Shown here: piece after piece, positions 44,347 to 52,548 of the stretch
Layout of the letters: each line of letters starts with the position of its first letter
Numbering within the stretch: the first letter of the stretch is position 1
Assembly: GCA_944391855.1 (NCBI GenBank)
Contig: CALXVB010000001.1
Span: 22,054-86,053 of the forward strand
From: an uncultured Clostridia bacterium
GTDB taxonomy: Bacteria > Bacillota > Clostridia > TANB77 > CAG-508
Direction of reading: 5' to 3'
Length of the DNA stretch: 64,000 nucleotides
Made by a program: the position numbers and the translations under genes
Notes under the pieces: generated by a model
What the model was told of the DNA's origin: nothing
What the model saw: the letters and a program-made list of their open reading frames with translations, nothing else
Databases searched by the model: none

Positions 44347-44436
44347 AATATGGATAAGTAAAAATATTATCAATAATATGTAGTAAAATTTTGACTTTAA
44401 TGTTATAATAATATTAATTTAGAAAGGATGGTATAA

Positions 44437-44838
44437 GTGGATAATATAAATTTAATGGAATATTGGTTAAATAGTAGTGAAGAAGATTATAATGTAATGA
44501 AATATTTATATAGTGGAAAGAAAAATAGTTATTGTTTATTTTTAGGACATTTAGTCATAGAAAAATTATTAAAAGGATTATATGCCAAAAATAACGAAGA
44601 AAACCCATATACAATAAAATCTCATAACTTATTGGCACTTGCTGAAAAATGTAATTTAGATTTAACTGATGAGCAAGTCGAAAAGTTACAAATAATTACA
44701 CAATTCAATATAAGTGCAAGATATGATGATTACAAAGAATCATTTAATCGAAAATGCACAGATGAATATACATCTGAACAAATAAAAAATATAGAGGAGG
44801 TACGAACATGGTTGAAAAGTCTATTAACAGCGGAATAA
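44437..44838 (+). CDS. HEPN domain protein (toxin-like partner)
   Basis: 133 residues, four-helix HEPN fold: EYWLNSSEEDYNVMKYLY, SYCLFLGHLVIEKLLKGLYAKN, SHNLLALAEKC, QFNISARYDDYKESF. HEPN/MNT pairs are toxin-antitoxin systems in which HEPN is an RNase. The canonical R-x4-6-H catalytic motif is not visible here; the ISARYDDY motif is present. The start is GTG with AAAGGA upstream. It overlaps the nucleotidyltransferase gene by 31 bases, so the two are translationally coupled. Confidence 0.85.
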   Translation: MDNINLMEYWLNSSEEDYNVMKYLYSGKKNSYCLFLGHLVIEKLLKGLYAKNNEENPYTIKSHNLLALAEKCNLDLTDEQVEKLQIITQFNISARYDDYKESFNRKCTDEYTSEQIKNIEEVRTWLKSLLTAE

Positions 44839-45128
44839 TGGAATCTATACAAAAATATATAGAAAAAATCAGTCAATACTATAAAATAGAAGCAATTATA
44901 TTGTTTGGTTCTTATGCAAAAGGAACAGAAAATGAAGATAGTGATATTGATATAGCTATAATTTCAAGTGATTTTAATGATATTATTGAAGATGGAGCAA
45001 AATTAATTGGGTTGACTTGGAAAATAGATACTAGAATAGAGCCACACCCAATAACAACAGAAGATTATGAAAAAGTTTCAAATCCTTTTGTAAAGGAAGT
45101 AATGAATACGGGAATTAAAGTAGCATGA
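44808..45128 (+). CDS. MNT nucleotidyltransferase (antitoxin-like partner)
   Basis: 106 residues. Minimal nucleotidyltransferase with IILFGSYAKGTENEDSDIDIAII, the GSx9DxD motif. MNT antitoxins AMPylate their HEPN partner at a tyrosine. RBS GAGGAGG (44794-44800) is inside the HEPN gene. A strong terminator follows, closing the two-gene operon. Confidence 0.88.
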   Translation: MVEKSINSGIMESIQKYIEKISQYYKIEAIILFGSYAKGTENEDSDIDIAIISSDFNDIIEDGAKLIGLTWKIDTRIEPHPITTEDYEKVSNPFVKEVMNTGIKVA

Positions 45129-45141
45129 GTAATTTATTCAC

Positions 45142-45176
45142 TTTCCTATGAGAATCCTTCTCATAGGAAATTTTTG
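45142..45176 (+). terminator. Rho-independent terminator of HEPN/MNT operon
   Basis: TTTCCTATGAGA (45142-45153) pairs with TCTCATAGGAAA (45159-45170), then TTTTT. Confidence 0.9.
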
Positions 45177-45295
45177 TTATATTAAGCTATTTTAAGGCCA
45201 ATATTGGTAATTCGTTGATAAATAGGAAACTTTATGATAATATATGAAAAGAAATGTAAAAAAATGAGCAATAATTTTAAAGGGAGAAAATTATA

Positions 45296-47020
45296 ATGAG
45301 ATGGGTACTAAAATTCATAAAAGAATATAATTTTAAATATTGGATTGCAAATATTATGATAGTATTAGGTGGGGGAATTTCAAAAGTTTTTCCAGTTATA
45401 TTATTAGGAGAAATAATAGATAAAGGGATATACCAAAATAATTTTTCAAGTATTCCATATATGTTTATTACATCTATAAGTATGTATTTTATAGGAAGAA
45501 TGCTAACTTATTTTGGAATATTAATAATAGATAATGTTAGATTCAAGCTAGCACATAAATTAAAAGTTGAATGTTATAAAAAATTAAATGAATTAGACCA
45601 ATTATTCTATCAAGAAAATTCTCTAGGAGAGTTAAATACACGATTGACAACTGATGTCAATATTATTCATCACAATGTGTGTTTTGTGATAAAACAATCT
45701 ATGAGTATGTTAACAACTAGTATTTTAGCTATAATATATTGTTTATATATTAATCCTATTTTAACATTAATTATTCTAATTCCAACACCTATAATTGCAT
45801 TTATTTCTAGTAAGCATATTAAAAATTCTAAAAATTTATATACAGAGCAAAGAGAAAGCTTATCTGATTTAAATAGCTATATACAAGAAAATATAGAAGG
45901 AAATAGATTGGTAAAAACCTTTGGAACTGAACAAAAAGAAATAGATGAGTTTAAAACAAAAAATAGAAAAGTAAAAAATAAAAATATGAATATTCAAAAT
46001 GTTAATATTGATTATAACAATAAAGTAACTTTCTTATCTTACTGTATGCAACTCTTATTAGTTATATTTGGTGGAATATTTGTAATAGAAGGTAATACAA
46101 CAATAGGAGAATTTATTATTATTAATTCTTTTATAAGCACTATAAAAAGACCTTTTATAGAATTGAGTGGATTTATAAACGAGTGGCAACAATTTAAAGT
46201 ATCTGTATCTAAAGTGAGAAAACTATTAGAAACAGAACCTAAAATTAAAAACATAGGAAATCTAGAATTGGATAATTGGAATGATATTACATTTGACAAT
46301 GTGTCTGCAAAATATGAAAATAAACAAGTTGTTAAAAACATTAATCTAAACTTTAAGCCAAATAAAACATATGCTTTTATTGGAGAAATTGGAAGTGGAA
46401 AATCTACTATAGGAAAATTATTATTAAGATTAGTAGAAACCTCAAATGGTAAAATTACAATTAATGGAATTCCAATATATGATTATACTTTAGAATCTTT
46501 AAGAAAAAATATTGGTTATGTGTCTCAAACACCATTTTTATTTTCAGATACTATTGCAAATAATGTTTCCTTTGGAAATGAGAATTTAACAAAAGAAGAA
46601 ATTATAAATTATTTAGAATTAGTGAAAGCTGATTATGTGTTTAATTTGCCATATAATATTGATACAATTATTGGAGAAAATGGGGTAAGTTTATCTGGAG
46701 GAGAAAAGCAAAGACTTTCTTTGGCAAGAGCTATTGCAAAGAAACCAAGTATTTTAATTTTAGATGATATAACTTCAGCACTGGATTTTGAAACAGAATT
46801 AGATGTAACCAATAATATTAACAATATGAAATATGAATGTACCAAAATTATTATTGCCCAAAAAATTCTTTCTGTAAAAAATGCAGATACCATTTTTGTT
46901 ATGAGTAATGGAAAGATTGCAGAATGTGGTTCACATGGAGAATTATTACAAAAAAATGGAATATATAAAGAAATTTATGATATTCAAACAAATAGTATGG
47001 AGGAATGCATATGGAAGTAA
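45296..47020 (+). CDS. ABC exporter half-transporter, degenerate ATPase site
   Basis: 574 residues. A six-helix type-1 exporter domain (WIANIMIVLGGGISKVFPVILLGEIIDKG onward) precedes an ATPase: Walker A GEIGSGKST, signature LSGGEKQRLSLARA, Walker B ILILDDITSALD with Asp in place of the catalytic Glu, and Gln in place of the H-loop His (IIIAQKI). That is the pattern of the degenerate partner in heterodimeric exporters such as BmrCD. It overlaps the next gene by 10 bases. Substrate unknown (drug or peptide). Confidence 0.93.
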   Translation: MRWVLKFIKEYNFKYWIANIMIVLGGGISKVFPVILLGEIIDKGIYQNNFSSIPYMFITSISMYFIGRMLTYFGILIIDNVRFKLAHKLKVECYKKLNELDQLFYQENSLGELNTRLTTDVNIIHHNVCFVIKQSMSMLTTSILAIIYCLYINPILTLIILIPTPIIAFISSKHIKNSKNLYTEQRESLSDLNSYIQENIEGNRLVKTFGTEQKEIDEFKTKNRKVKNKNMNIQNVNIDYNNKVTFLSYCMQLLLVIFGGIFVIEGNTTIGEFIIINSFISTIKRPFIELSGFINEWQQFKVSVSKVRKLLETEPKIKNIGNLELDNWNDITFDNVSAKYENKQVVKNINLNFKPNKTYAFIGEIGSGKSTIGKLLLRLVETSNGKITINGIPIYDYTLESLRKNIGYVSQTPFLFSDTIANNVSFGNENLTKEEIINYLELVKADYVFNLPYNIDTIIGENGVSLSGGEKQRLSLARAIAKKPSILILDDITSALDFETELDVTNNINNMKYECTKIIIAQKILSVKNADTIFVMSNGKIAECGSHGELLQKNGIYKEIYDIQTNSMEECIWK

Positions 47021-48780
47021 ATAAATATGATCAAGATGAAAAAAACACATCATTTAGTTTTTCTAATTATAAAAGAGGATTAGAGTATATAAAAAAGTAT
47101 AAAGCTAAATTATTTATTGTATTTATTTTAAACTGTATATCAGTAATTACTACCTTATTTATTACTAAGATGTTACAATATGTGATTGATGATGTCATTC
47201 CTAGTAGCAATTATGAAAAGCTATTTATTATGATATTAATAGCATTCTTATTAGTATTGGTATCAATTATTTTAACAAAAGCTTATTCAAAAATATTGGC
47301 ACAAGTAAATCAAAATATTGTAGAAGATATAAAGAATGATTTATTTTCTCATATTCAATATTTATCGTTTAATTATTATGATACAAGGCCTCACGGAAAA
47401 ATACTAGTTAGGTTAACAGAATATGCAGAAGATGTATCTACTTTAATTACAGATAAATTAGTAACAACATTTTTAAACATATTTAATATGCTTATAATTT
47501 TAGTATTTATGTTTTTGACTAATGTTAAACTAACATTAATTGCAATAATAGGAATTATAGTACTTAGCTTAATATTTGCAATAACTGCTAGAATAAAAAG
47601 AAATTATAAATTATTAATAAATAACAAAAATTCTAATCTTAATGCATATCTAGTGGAAAGTTTAAAAGGAATGCAAACAACTCAAAGTTTTAATAGAGAA
47701 GAAAAGAATCAAAAAATATTTAATAAATTAAGTAAAGACTGGAGAGATGCTAGTTGTAAGTGTATAAAGTTTGGTAATATAGGTTGGTGTAGTGTTCAAA
47801 TAATGTCCCACTTTGTATCTGCAACAATTTATTTTGTAGGAGCTTTTGTATTGTATCCAACTGTATCTGTAGGAGTTATTGTTGCTATGGGAAGTTATTC
47901 TTCTAATTTTTGGCAACCAATAGAAGATTTATTTAAAACATTAGATGAATTTATTAATTCTATTACATATCTAGAAAGAATATTTGAAACAATGGATGAA
48001 GAAATAGAAATTAAAGATGTAGAAAATGCAATTGATATCAACTTAGAAGGGTTAATAGAATTTAAGAATGTAACATTTTCTTATATAGATAATAGAAAAG
48101 TTTTAGATAATATATCTTTCAAAGTAAAACCACAAGAAAAGGTAGCTATTGTTGGAGAAACAGGAAGTGGAAAAACTACTATTACTAATTTAATTGGTAG
48201 ATTTTATGATATTGATAGTGGCAAGATTTTGATTGATGGAAAAGATATTAAAAATTTAAAACTAAACAGCATTAGGAAACAAATTGCTATAATGCAACAA
48301 GAAAATTATTTGTTTAGTACAAGCATTATGAAGAATTTAAAATATGGTACAGATAATATAACAGATGAAGAAGTTATAGAAATATGCAAAAAATTAAATG
48401 TACATAACTGGATAATGACTCTAGAAAATGGTTATAATACGAAGTTAAGTAACAATGGAAAAAATCTATCTGATGGAGAAAGACAAGTATTATGCTATAT
48501 TAGAACAATTATTAATAATCCTAAAATACTAATCTTTGATGAAGCAACAAGTAAGATTGATATAAAAACTGAAAAGATGCTTCAAAATCTAACAAAGGAA
48601 ATGATAAAAAATAAAACATTAGTTACAATTGCACATAGGTTATCTACTATAGTAGATAGTGATAGAATACTATTTGTTAAGGATAAGAAAATAGTAGAAT
48701 GTGGAACTCATAAAGAATTAATGCAATTAAGAGGTAACTATTATAATTTATATATGAGTCAAGCAGAAACACTTAATTAA
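47011..48780 (+). CDS. ABC exporter half-transporter, consensus catalytic site
   Basis: 589 residues. The transmembrane domain (LFIVFILNCISVITTLFITKML) is followed by an ATPase with Walker A GETGSGKTT, Walker B ILIFDEATSKID with catalytic Glu, and H-loop TIAHRLSTI, but a degenerate signature LSDGERQVL. This complements the previous subunit, so the two form one heterodimer with one active site. Start 47011 is chosen for GGAGG at 46999-47003 with 7-base spacing; the ATG at 47005 is too close. Confidence 0.93.
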   Translation: MEVNKYDQDEKNTSFSFSNYKRGLEYIKKYKAKLFIVFILNCISVITTLFITKMLQYVIDDVIPSSNYEKLFIMILIAFLLVLVSIILTKAYSKILAQVNQNIVEDIKNDLFSHIQYLSFNYYDTRPHGKILVRLTEYAEDVSTLITDKLVTTFLNIFNMLIILVFMFLTNVKLTLIAIIGIIVLSLIFAITARIKRNYKLLINNKNSNLNAYLVESLKGMQTTQSFNREEKNQKIFNKLSKDWRDASCKCIKFGNIGWCSVQIMSHFVSATIYFVGAFVLYPTVSVGVIVAMGSYSSNFWQPIEDLFKTLDEFINSITYLERIFETMDEEIEIKDVENAIDINLEGLIEFKNVTFSYIDNRKVLDNISFKVKPQEKVAIVGETGSGKTTITNLIGRFYDIDSGKILIDGKDIKNLKLNSIRKQIAIMQQENYLFSTSIMKNLKYGTDNITDEEVIEICKKLNVHNWIMTLENGYNTKLSNNGKNLSDGERQVLCYIRTIINNPKILIFDEATSKIDIKTEKMLQNLTKEMIKNKTLVTIAHRLSTIVDSDRILFVKDKKIVECGTHKELMQLRGNYYNLYMSQAETLN

Positions 48781-48797
48781 TTAAATACATATAAATA

Positions 48798-48849
48798 TAT
48801 AGGAACATCTCAAGAGTATAAAAAAATTATGAGATGTTCCTATAAAAAT
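48798..48849. terminator. bidirectional terminator between exporter and relaxase
   Basis: TATAGGAACATCTCA (48798-48812) pairs perfectly with TGAGATGTTCCTATA (48830-48844). It is A-rich on one side and A/T-rich on the other, between convergent genes. Confidence 0.8.
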
Positions 48850-48869
48850 TTGGTCAATATATTAAGGGA

Positions 48870-50114
48870 TTATCTTTCTAAATCCCACTCTTTTTCTAAT
48901 TCTTCATGTTCTAATTGTTTTACTGGATCAATAAAAGTATTAGTTTGTTTTTCAAAATCCTTAATTAATTGTTTTGATTCTCCAATACCAAATCTATGAC
49001 AAACCCAATCTATAAATTTTTCAACCGTTTCATAAAATTTATCAATGATCTTGTGTAGATGGCTATTTTCTTTTTCTAAAGACTTAATCTTACTTTTATA
49101 TTTATATTCAATATCAAATTCCTTATTTTTAAATTCTTTTTCTAGTTCATTTTTTCTATTTTTATAATCAAAATCTAAATTATTGCTTTTCTTTTTATAT
49201 TCATGTTCTAAATGCCTTACAGTACTGTGCAATTCTTCATTGTCAGCAAGTATTGAATTTCTTTCTTTTTGGTACATTTCAGCCTCATCAATAATTTTTG
49301 ATTGTTTTGACAATTCCTTATGCAAAGCCAAATTATCTTTATATAATTCTTGTATTAGTTCATCTTTTGGCCTTATAATTTCATTTTCTACTTTTTCTCT
49401 ATTAAGTTTAATTAATTTAATGTCATTTATATCTGGAATTTCTGGCAACTCTAATTTTATACTATCTAATACTTTTTTAGTATTTTCAAAATTAGTTATT
49501 TTCTTTAAATCTTCTATTTTTTGATGTTTTGATCCTGTTTCTTCTACTGGTAGACCTCTTTCTAAATCAAAACCCTTTGATGTTATATATTCGTGAAAAG
49601 CATTTTGCAATTTTCTATAACTATCTTTACCTCTCCAAAAATCTCTTGCACAGATTTTGTCTATTGGATTTCCTTTTTCATCTTTTGTATGAATTACAGG
49701 TGTATATACCAAGTGCATATGTGGTGTTGTTTCATCTAAATGTACTGCTGCTGATACTATATATTTCTCTCCAAGATTTTTGTAATTACATACAAACTTA
49801 TAACTTTCTTTGAAATATCTTTTTGTTTCTTCTATTCCAATTTTATCAAAAAACTCATTATCAGATGTAATCATCATTTCACACATTATAATGCTATTAC
49901 TTCTAATATGACCTTGTAAATTATATTCTTTTTTCATTTTATCAAATTCTTTTATATATGTTAGTTCATTTTTCTTACAGTAAAAATTTAAATGTGTTCT
50001 TGTGGGATCAATATCTTTATTAGAATGACCTTTTGACCTTCTATCATTGTGAATGTGTGACCCCTGTGCATCAACTCTTGTTAATTTATCATTTCTTATA
50101 ATGGCATAGCTCAT
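48870..50114 (-). CDS. MobV/Pre-family relaxase
   Basis: 414 residues. The N-terminal Mob_Pre domain begins MSYAIIRNDKLTRVDAQGSHIHNDR, includes NFYCKKNELTYIKEF, and has the metal-binding motif AAVHLDETTPHMHLVYTP. A long coiled-coil tail (LHKELSKQSKIIDEAEMYQKERN ... YKYKSKIKSLEKENSHLHK) follows. It nicks oriT and leads DNA transfer in trans of a helper conjugation system. Start 50114 follows AAGGAGG at 11-base spacing; a GTG further up would include the RBS in the gene. Confidence 0.92.
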   Translation of the reverse strand: MSYAIIRNDKLTRVDAQGSHIHNDRRSKGHSNKDIDPTRTHLNFYCKKNELTYIKEFDKMKKEYNLQGHIRSNSIIMCEMMITSDNEFFDKIGIEETKRYFKESYKFVCNYKNLGEKYIVSAAVHLDETTPHMHLVYTPVIHTKDEKGNPIDKICARDFWRGKDSYRKLQNAFHEYITSKGFDLERGLPVEETGSKHQKIEDLKKITNFENTKKVLDSIKLELPEIPDINDIKLIKLNREKVENEIIRPKDELIQELYKDNLALHKELSKQSKIIDEAEMYQKERNSILADNEELHSTVRHLEHEYKKKSNNLDFDYKNRKNELEKEFKNKEFDIEYKYKSKIKSLEKENSHLHKIIDKFYETVEKFIDWVCHRFGIGESKQLIKDFEKQTNTFIDPVKQLEHEELEKEWDLER

Positions 50115-50167
50115 ATTCTTCGTAGCCTCCTTTCTCACTAGAATAAATTTATTTGTCTAACATACTA

Positions 50168-50247
50168 GTCAAGCAAGCTTGACCGTATGGCAGGGTTTTA
50201 CAACCCCACACCCCAAACCTAAAAATTGCTATTTGCATTTTTAGGTT
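50168..50247. other. candidate oriT: clustered inverted repeats upstream of relaxase
   Basis: GTCAAGC-AA-GCTTGAC (50168-50183), GGGTT/AACCC (50193-50206) and AACCTAAAAATTGC/GCATTTTTAGGTT (50216-50247). Clustered inverted repeats just upstream of a relaxase gene are typical of oriT. I cannot assign the nick site. Confidence 0.5.
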
Positions 50248-50285
50248 CTTTCATAAAAAATGCATGTCGCAATTTTTATGAAAGT

Positions 50286-50760
50286 AGAGCCAAGAAAAAT
50301 AAATTTTCTTGACTCTATCACTTTAGCAACTACTAAGCAGAAACCAGAGGGAGAGAGCTAAAGTGAATTAGGTGTAATAATCCCATTTATGAAAATAGAA
50401 TTATTACACCTATATAAGCTGAAACCGTCGGTCGTTCGCCTCGTTTCATAGGTAGTCTAGTAAGTAGCTTTGCTACTATAATTGCTGATACTACTTTGTA
50501 TCTTTGTTCATACTTGCCCAAACTTTTTACAATTACAAATCCATTTCAAGTTTTGCCACCGAATACTCTTTTATTTATTGTGAGTTTTTGTTCTAAGATC
50601 TCACTTACGCACTTTGTATAATTAGACTGCTTATACAAATGCGAATGAACTTTATAGCATCGGCTCATCACACCAAACACTTTTTAAGAGGTGTTGCATT
50701 TCTCTTTTGAATATAAAAAACTACCTATAGTTTTAAAACTACAAGTAGTTAGTTTGTTTC
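50286..50760. other. hairpin-rich non-coding segment, candidate structured RNA
   Basis: No gene fits here. Stems include AGAG-CAAGAAAA/TTTTCTTG-ACTCT (50286-50316), CACTTTAGC/GCTAAAGTG (50319-50365), AGGTGTAATAAT/ATTATTACACCT (50370-50411, 12 bp perfect), AGTAGC/GCTACT (50463-50477), and a terminator-like double hairpin at 50719-50750. It may be a structured RNA or part of the transfer region; strand is uncertain. The rest, 50761-51060, holds arm-type repeats and A/T-rich sequence. Confidence 0.5.
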
Positions 50761-50899
50761 TTATTCAATTAGCCACCACAATCGAATATAAGGCGATAAT
50801 AAATTAAAATAGGGTAATTATTTATCATTGACTTTTATAATGTTTAATATTAAAATAATGATATCAATAAGTAAGATTTTGTTATGACTTTGATAAATT

Positions 50900-50920
50900 T
50901 TGTCAAACAAATGTCAAACA
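50900..50920. repeat. TGTCAAACA direct repeats, right end (candidate integrase arm sites)
   Basis: TTGTCAAACA (50900-50909) and ATGTCAAACA (50911-50920), matching the pair near the left end. Confidence 0.6.
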
Positions 50921-51060
50921 ATTTCGTTTAAAAATTTAATTTTGCGAAAGTATTGAAATTAAAATGTTTTTGAATTTTGCAACTATAAAATACTGATAAA
51001 TAGCTACTTTAAACAGCAAAGAGTAATCTTAAATAATTGTAAGTATAAAATGAAAGGTAC

Positions 51061-51107
51061 GACTTTGACTCTGGCATGCGCTAGTTCGAATCTAGCCAGC
51101 CCAACCA
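51061..51107 (+). pseudogene. 3' half of split host tRNA-Gln (attR)
   Basis: GACTTTGACTCTGGCATGCG then the T-arm CTAGTTCGAATCTAG and acceptor CAGCCCA with ACCA. Upstream sequence does not fold as a tRNA 5' half, so the gene is not restored at this end. Confidence 0.92.
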
Positions 51108-51113
51108 AGTAAA

Positions 51114-51143
51114 ACTCTCAAATAATTGGGAGTCTATTTTTTT
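51114..51143 (+). terminator. terminator of original tRNA operon
   Basis: ACTCTC (51114-51119) pairs with GGGAGT (51128-51133), followed by a T run. It was downstream of the tRNA-His/tRNA-Gln operon before the element inserted. Confidence 0.7.
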
Positions 51144-51164
51144 ACAAAATTTTCATATATAGTA

Positions 51165-51193
51165 TTTACAATTTTATTTAAATATGATAACAT
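51165..51193 (+). promoter_or_regulatory. putative promoter for surface protein gene
   Basis: TTTACA (51165-51170), 17-base spacer, TAACAT (51188-51193). Confidence 0.45.
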
Positions 51194-51234
51194 GCTTTTG
51201 AAAACTATAGAAGAAATTAGGAGGGGAACTATAT

Positions 51235-52374
51235 ATGAAAAAAGCAAGCAAAATTTTATTAAGTTTAATGGCATTTTTACTAATTATCTCTTTTAGCGTA
51301 GTAGTAAATGCTCATTCGGTAGAATTAGACCCAGACGGTTTAATATTTTTTCCGTTTTTAATCATAAACGGAGAAGGAAATATAGATATATCTACAACAG
51401 AAACTAACTATACTTTATTTTATCAGGCAGTAGAGATACCAAATGATATATATGACCAGATTAAAAATATACAATCTGAAGGTGAAGTAGCTTTAGACGC
51501 GATTGATGTTGAATTAGATACACTAAATGCAGATTGTGAAAATCTTGAGACTATTTATGATGAAGCATATGAAAAATATAATTCATTAATTGAAGGTGCA
51601 GTAGAAGGCTCTGAACTAGAAACAGCTAGAACGGAGTATGAAACAGCTAAGACTAATTACGAGAATAAAGTAGCAGAATATAATAACAAGGTGAAAGAAT
51701 ATAATGATAAAGTTAATGAAATAAACCAAAATATAAATGAGTTGACACCAATGTATGATGATGGTGCATGGCAAGAAACAGAAAATGGAGATTTTAAAAT
51801 AGATAAATCAACCTTTTCTGGAACGAAGGCATTTGTATTATGGGCAAGATTAGATAAACAAGACGGAACAACAGTTTACGACGAGGTTATTTGTACTGCA
51901 GAAGGAACAATGCAAGAAGAAGTTAATGTTACATCTGTAGAATTAAATAGAACAGAATTATATTTAACAGCAGGAAGTGATTACATTTTAATAGCTACAA
52001 TTAGTCCTGATAATGCTACAGATAAAACTTTAACATGGAGTAGTGATAATGAAGAGGTTGCTACAGTAGAAGATGGTAAAGTAACGGCAATAGGTCCAGG
52101 AACAGCAACAATAACTGTTAGGACAAATGATGGAAACTTTGAAGATACTTGTAAAGTAATAGTAACAAATGACATTTCAATAGATGATCCAAACATTGAT
52201 AATAACGATAATAATAATGATAATAATAATGATGGTTCTAAGGATCCAACTATAGCAGGAGGAAAAATACCTCAAACAGGGGAACCTTTTATATTTGGAA
52301 GTGTAATTGCTATTTTAATCGTTAGCTCAGTAGTTCTTTATAGAAAAATGAAACATTATAATTTCAAGCAATAA
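51235..52374 (+). CDS. sortase-anchored surface protein with coiled coil and Big_2 domain
   Basis: 379 residues. A signal peptide (ILLSLMAFLLIISFSVVVNA) precedes a unique N-terminal region and a coiled coil (about residues 75-170, ETARTEYETAKTNYENKVAEYN). A bacterial Ig-like (Big_2) domain follows (VELNRTELYLTAGSDYILIATISPDNATDKTLTWSSDNEEVATV ... GPGTATITV), then an Asn/Asp-rich linker and the sorting signal IPQTGE, a hydrophobic helix and a KMKH tail. It is probably linked to the wall by the sortase at 39728. RBS AGGAGGGG. Confidence 0.88.
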   Translation: MKKASKILLSLMAFLLIISFSVVVNAHSVELDPDGLIFFPFLIINGEGNIDISTTETNYTLFYQAVEIPNDIYDQIKNIQSEGEVALDAIDVELDTLNADCENLETIYDEAYEKYNSLIEGAVEGSELETARTEYETAKTNYENKVAEYNNKVKEYNDKVNEINQNINELTPMYDDGAWQETENGDFKIDKSTFSGTKAFVLWARLDKQDGTTVYDEVICTAEGTMQEEVNVTSVELNRTELYLTAGSDYILIATISPDNATDKTLTWSSDNEEVATVEDGKVTAIGPGTATITVRTNDGNFEDTCKVIVTNDISIDDPNIDNNDNNNDNNNDGSKDPTIAGGKIPQTGEPFIFGSVIAILIVSSVVLYRKMKHYNFKQ

Positions 52375-52404
52375 AATACTAAATTAAATATATAATTAAA
52401 TAAT

Positions 52405-52446
52405 AAGAATTCTGTAATTATTTATTTTACAGGATTCTTATTATAT
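52405..52446 (+). terminator. Rho-independent terminator
   Basis: AAGAATTCTGTAA (52405-52417) pairs with TTACAGGATTCTT (52427-52439). Confidence 0.7.
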
Positions 52447-52548
52447 TAACTTCAAGGATAGACTTAAAATAAACTTTAAACCAAATGAAAATAATACTAA
52501 CCAAGAAGGATTTGAAGCTTATTTCTTGTATGCAATATTTTATATTAC

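Larger units (their letters stand above)
40717..51072. mobile_element. integrative mobilizable element in tRNA-Gln
   Basis: Bounded by the direct repeat GACTTTGACTCT (40717-40728 and 51061-51072), which is the anticodon loop of the split tRNA-Gln. It carries integrase, excisionase-like and HTH genes at the left, a relaxase and candidate oriT at the right, and cargo between. I see no coupling protein or type IV secretion genes, so it would need a helper element for transfer. About 10.4 kb. TGTCAAACA direct repeats lie near both ends. Confidence 0.9.

Noticed and set aside
50398-50470. Group II intron domain V
   Set aside because: The stem around 50420-50450 is too irregular and there is no reverse transcriptase gene.
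40717-51072. Full conjugative element (ICE)
   Set aside because: No coupling protein, VirB4-like ATPase or other secretion genes are visible; only a relaxase, so mobilizable is the better call.
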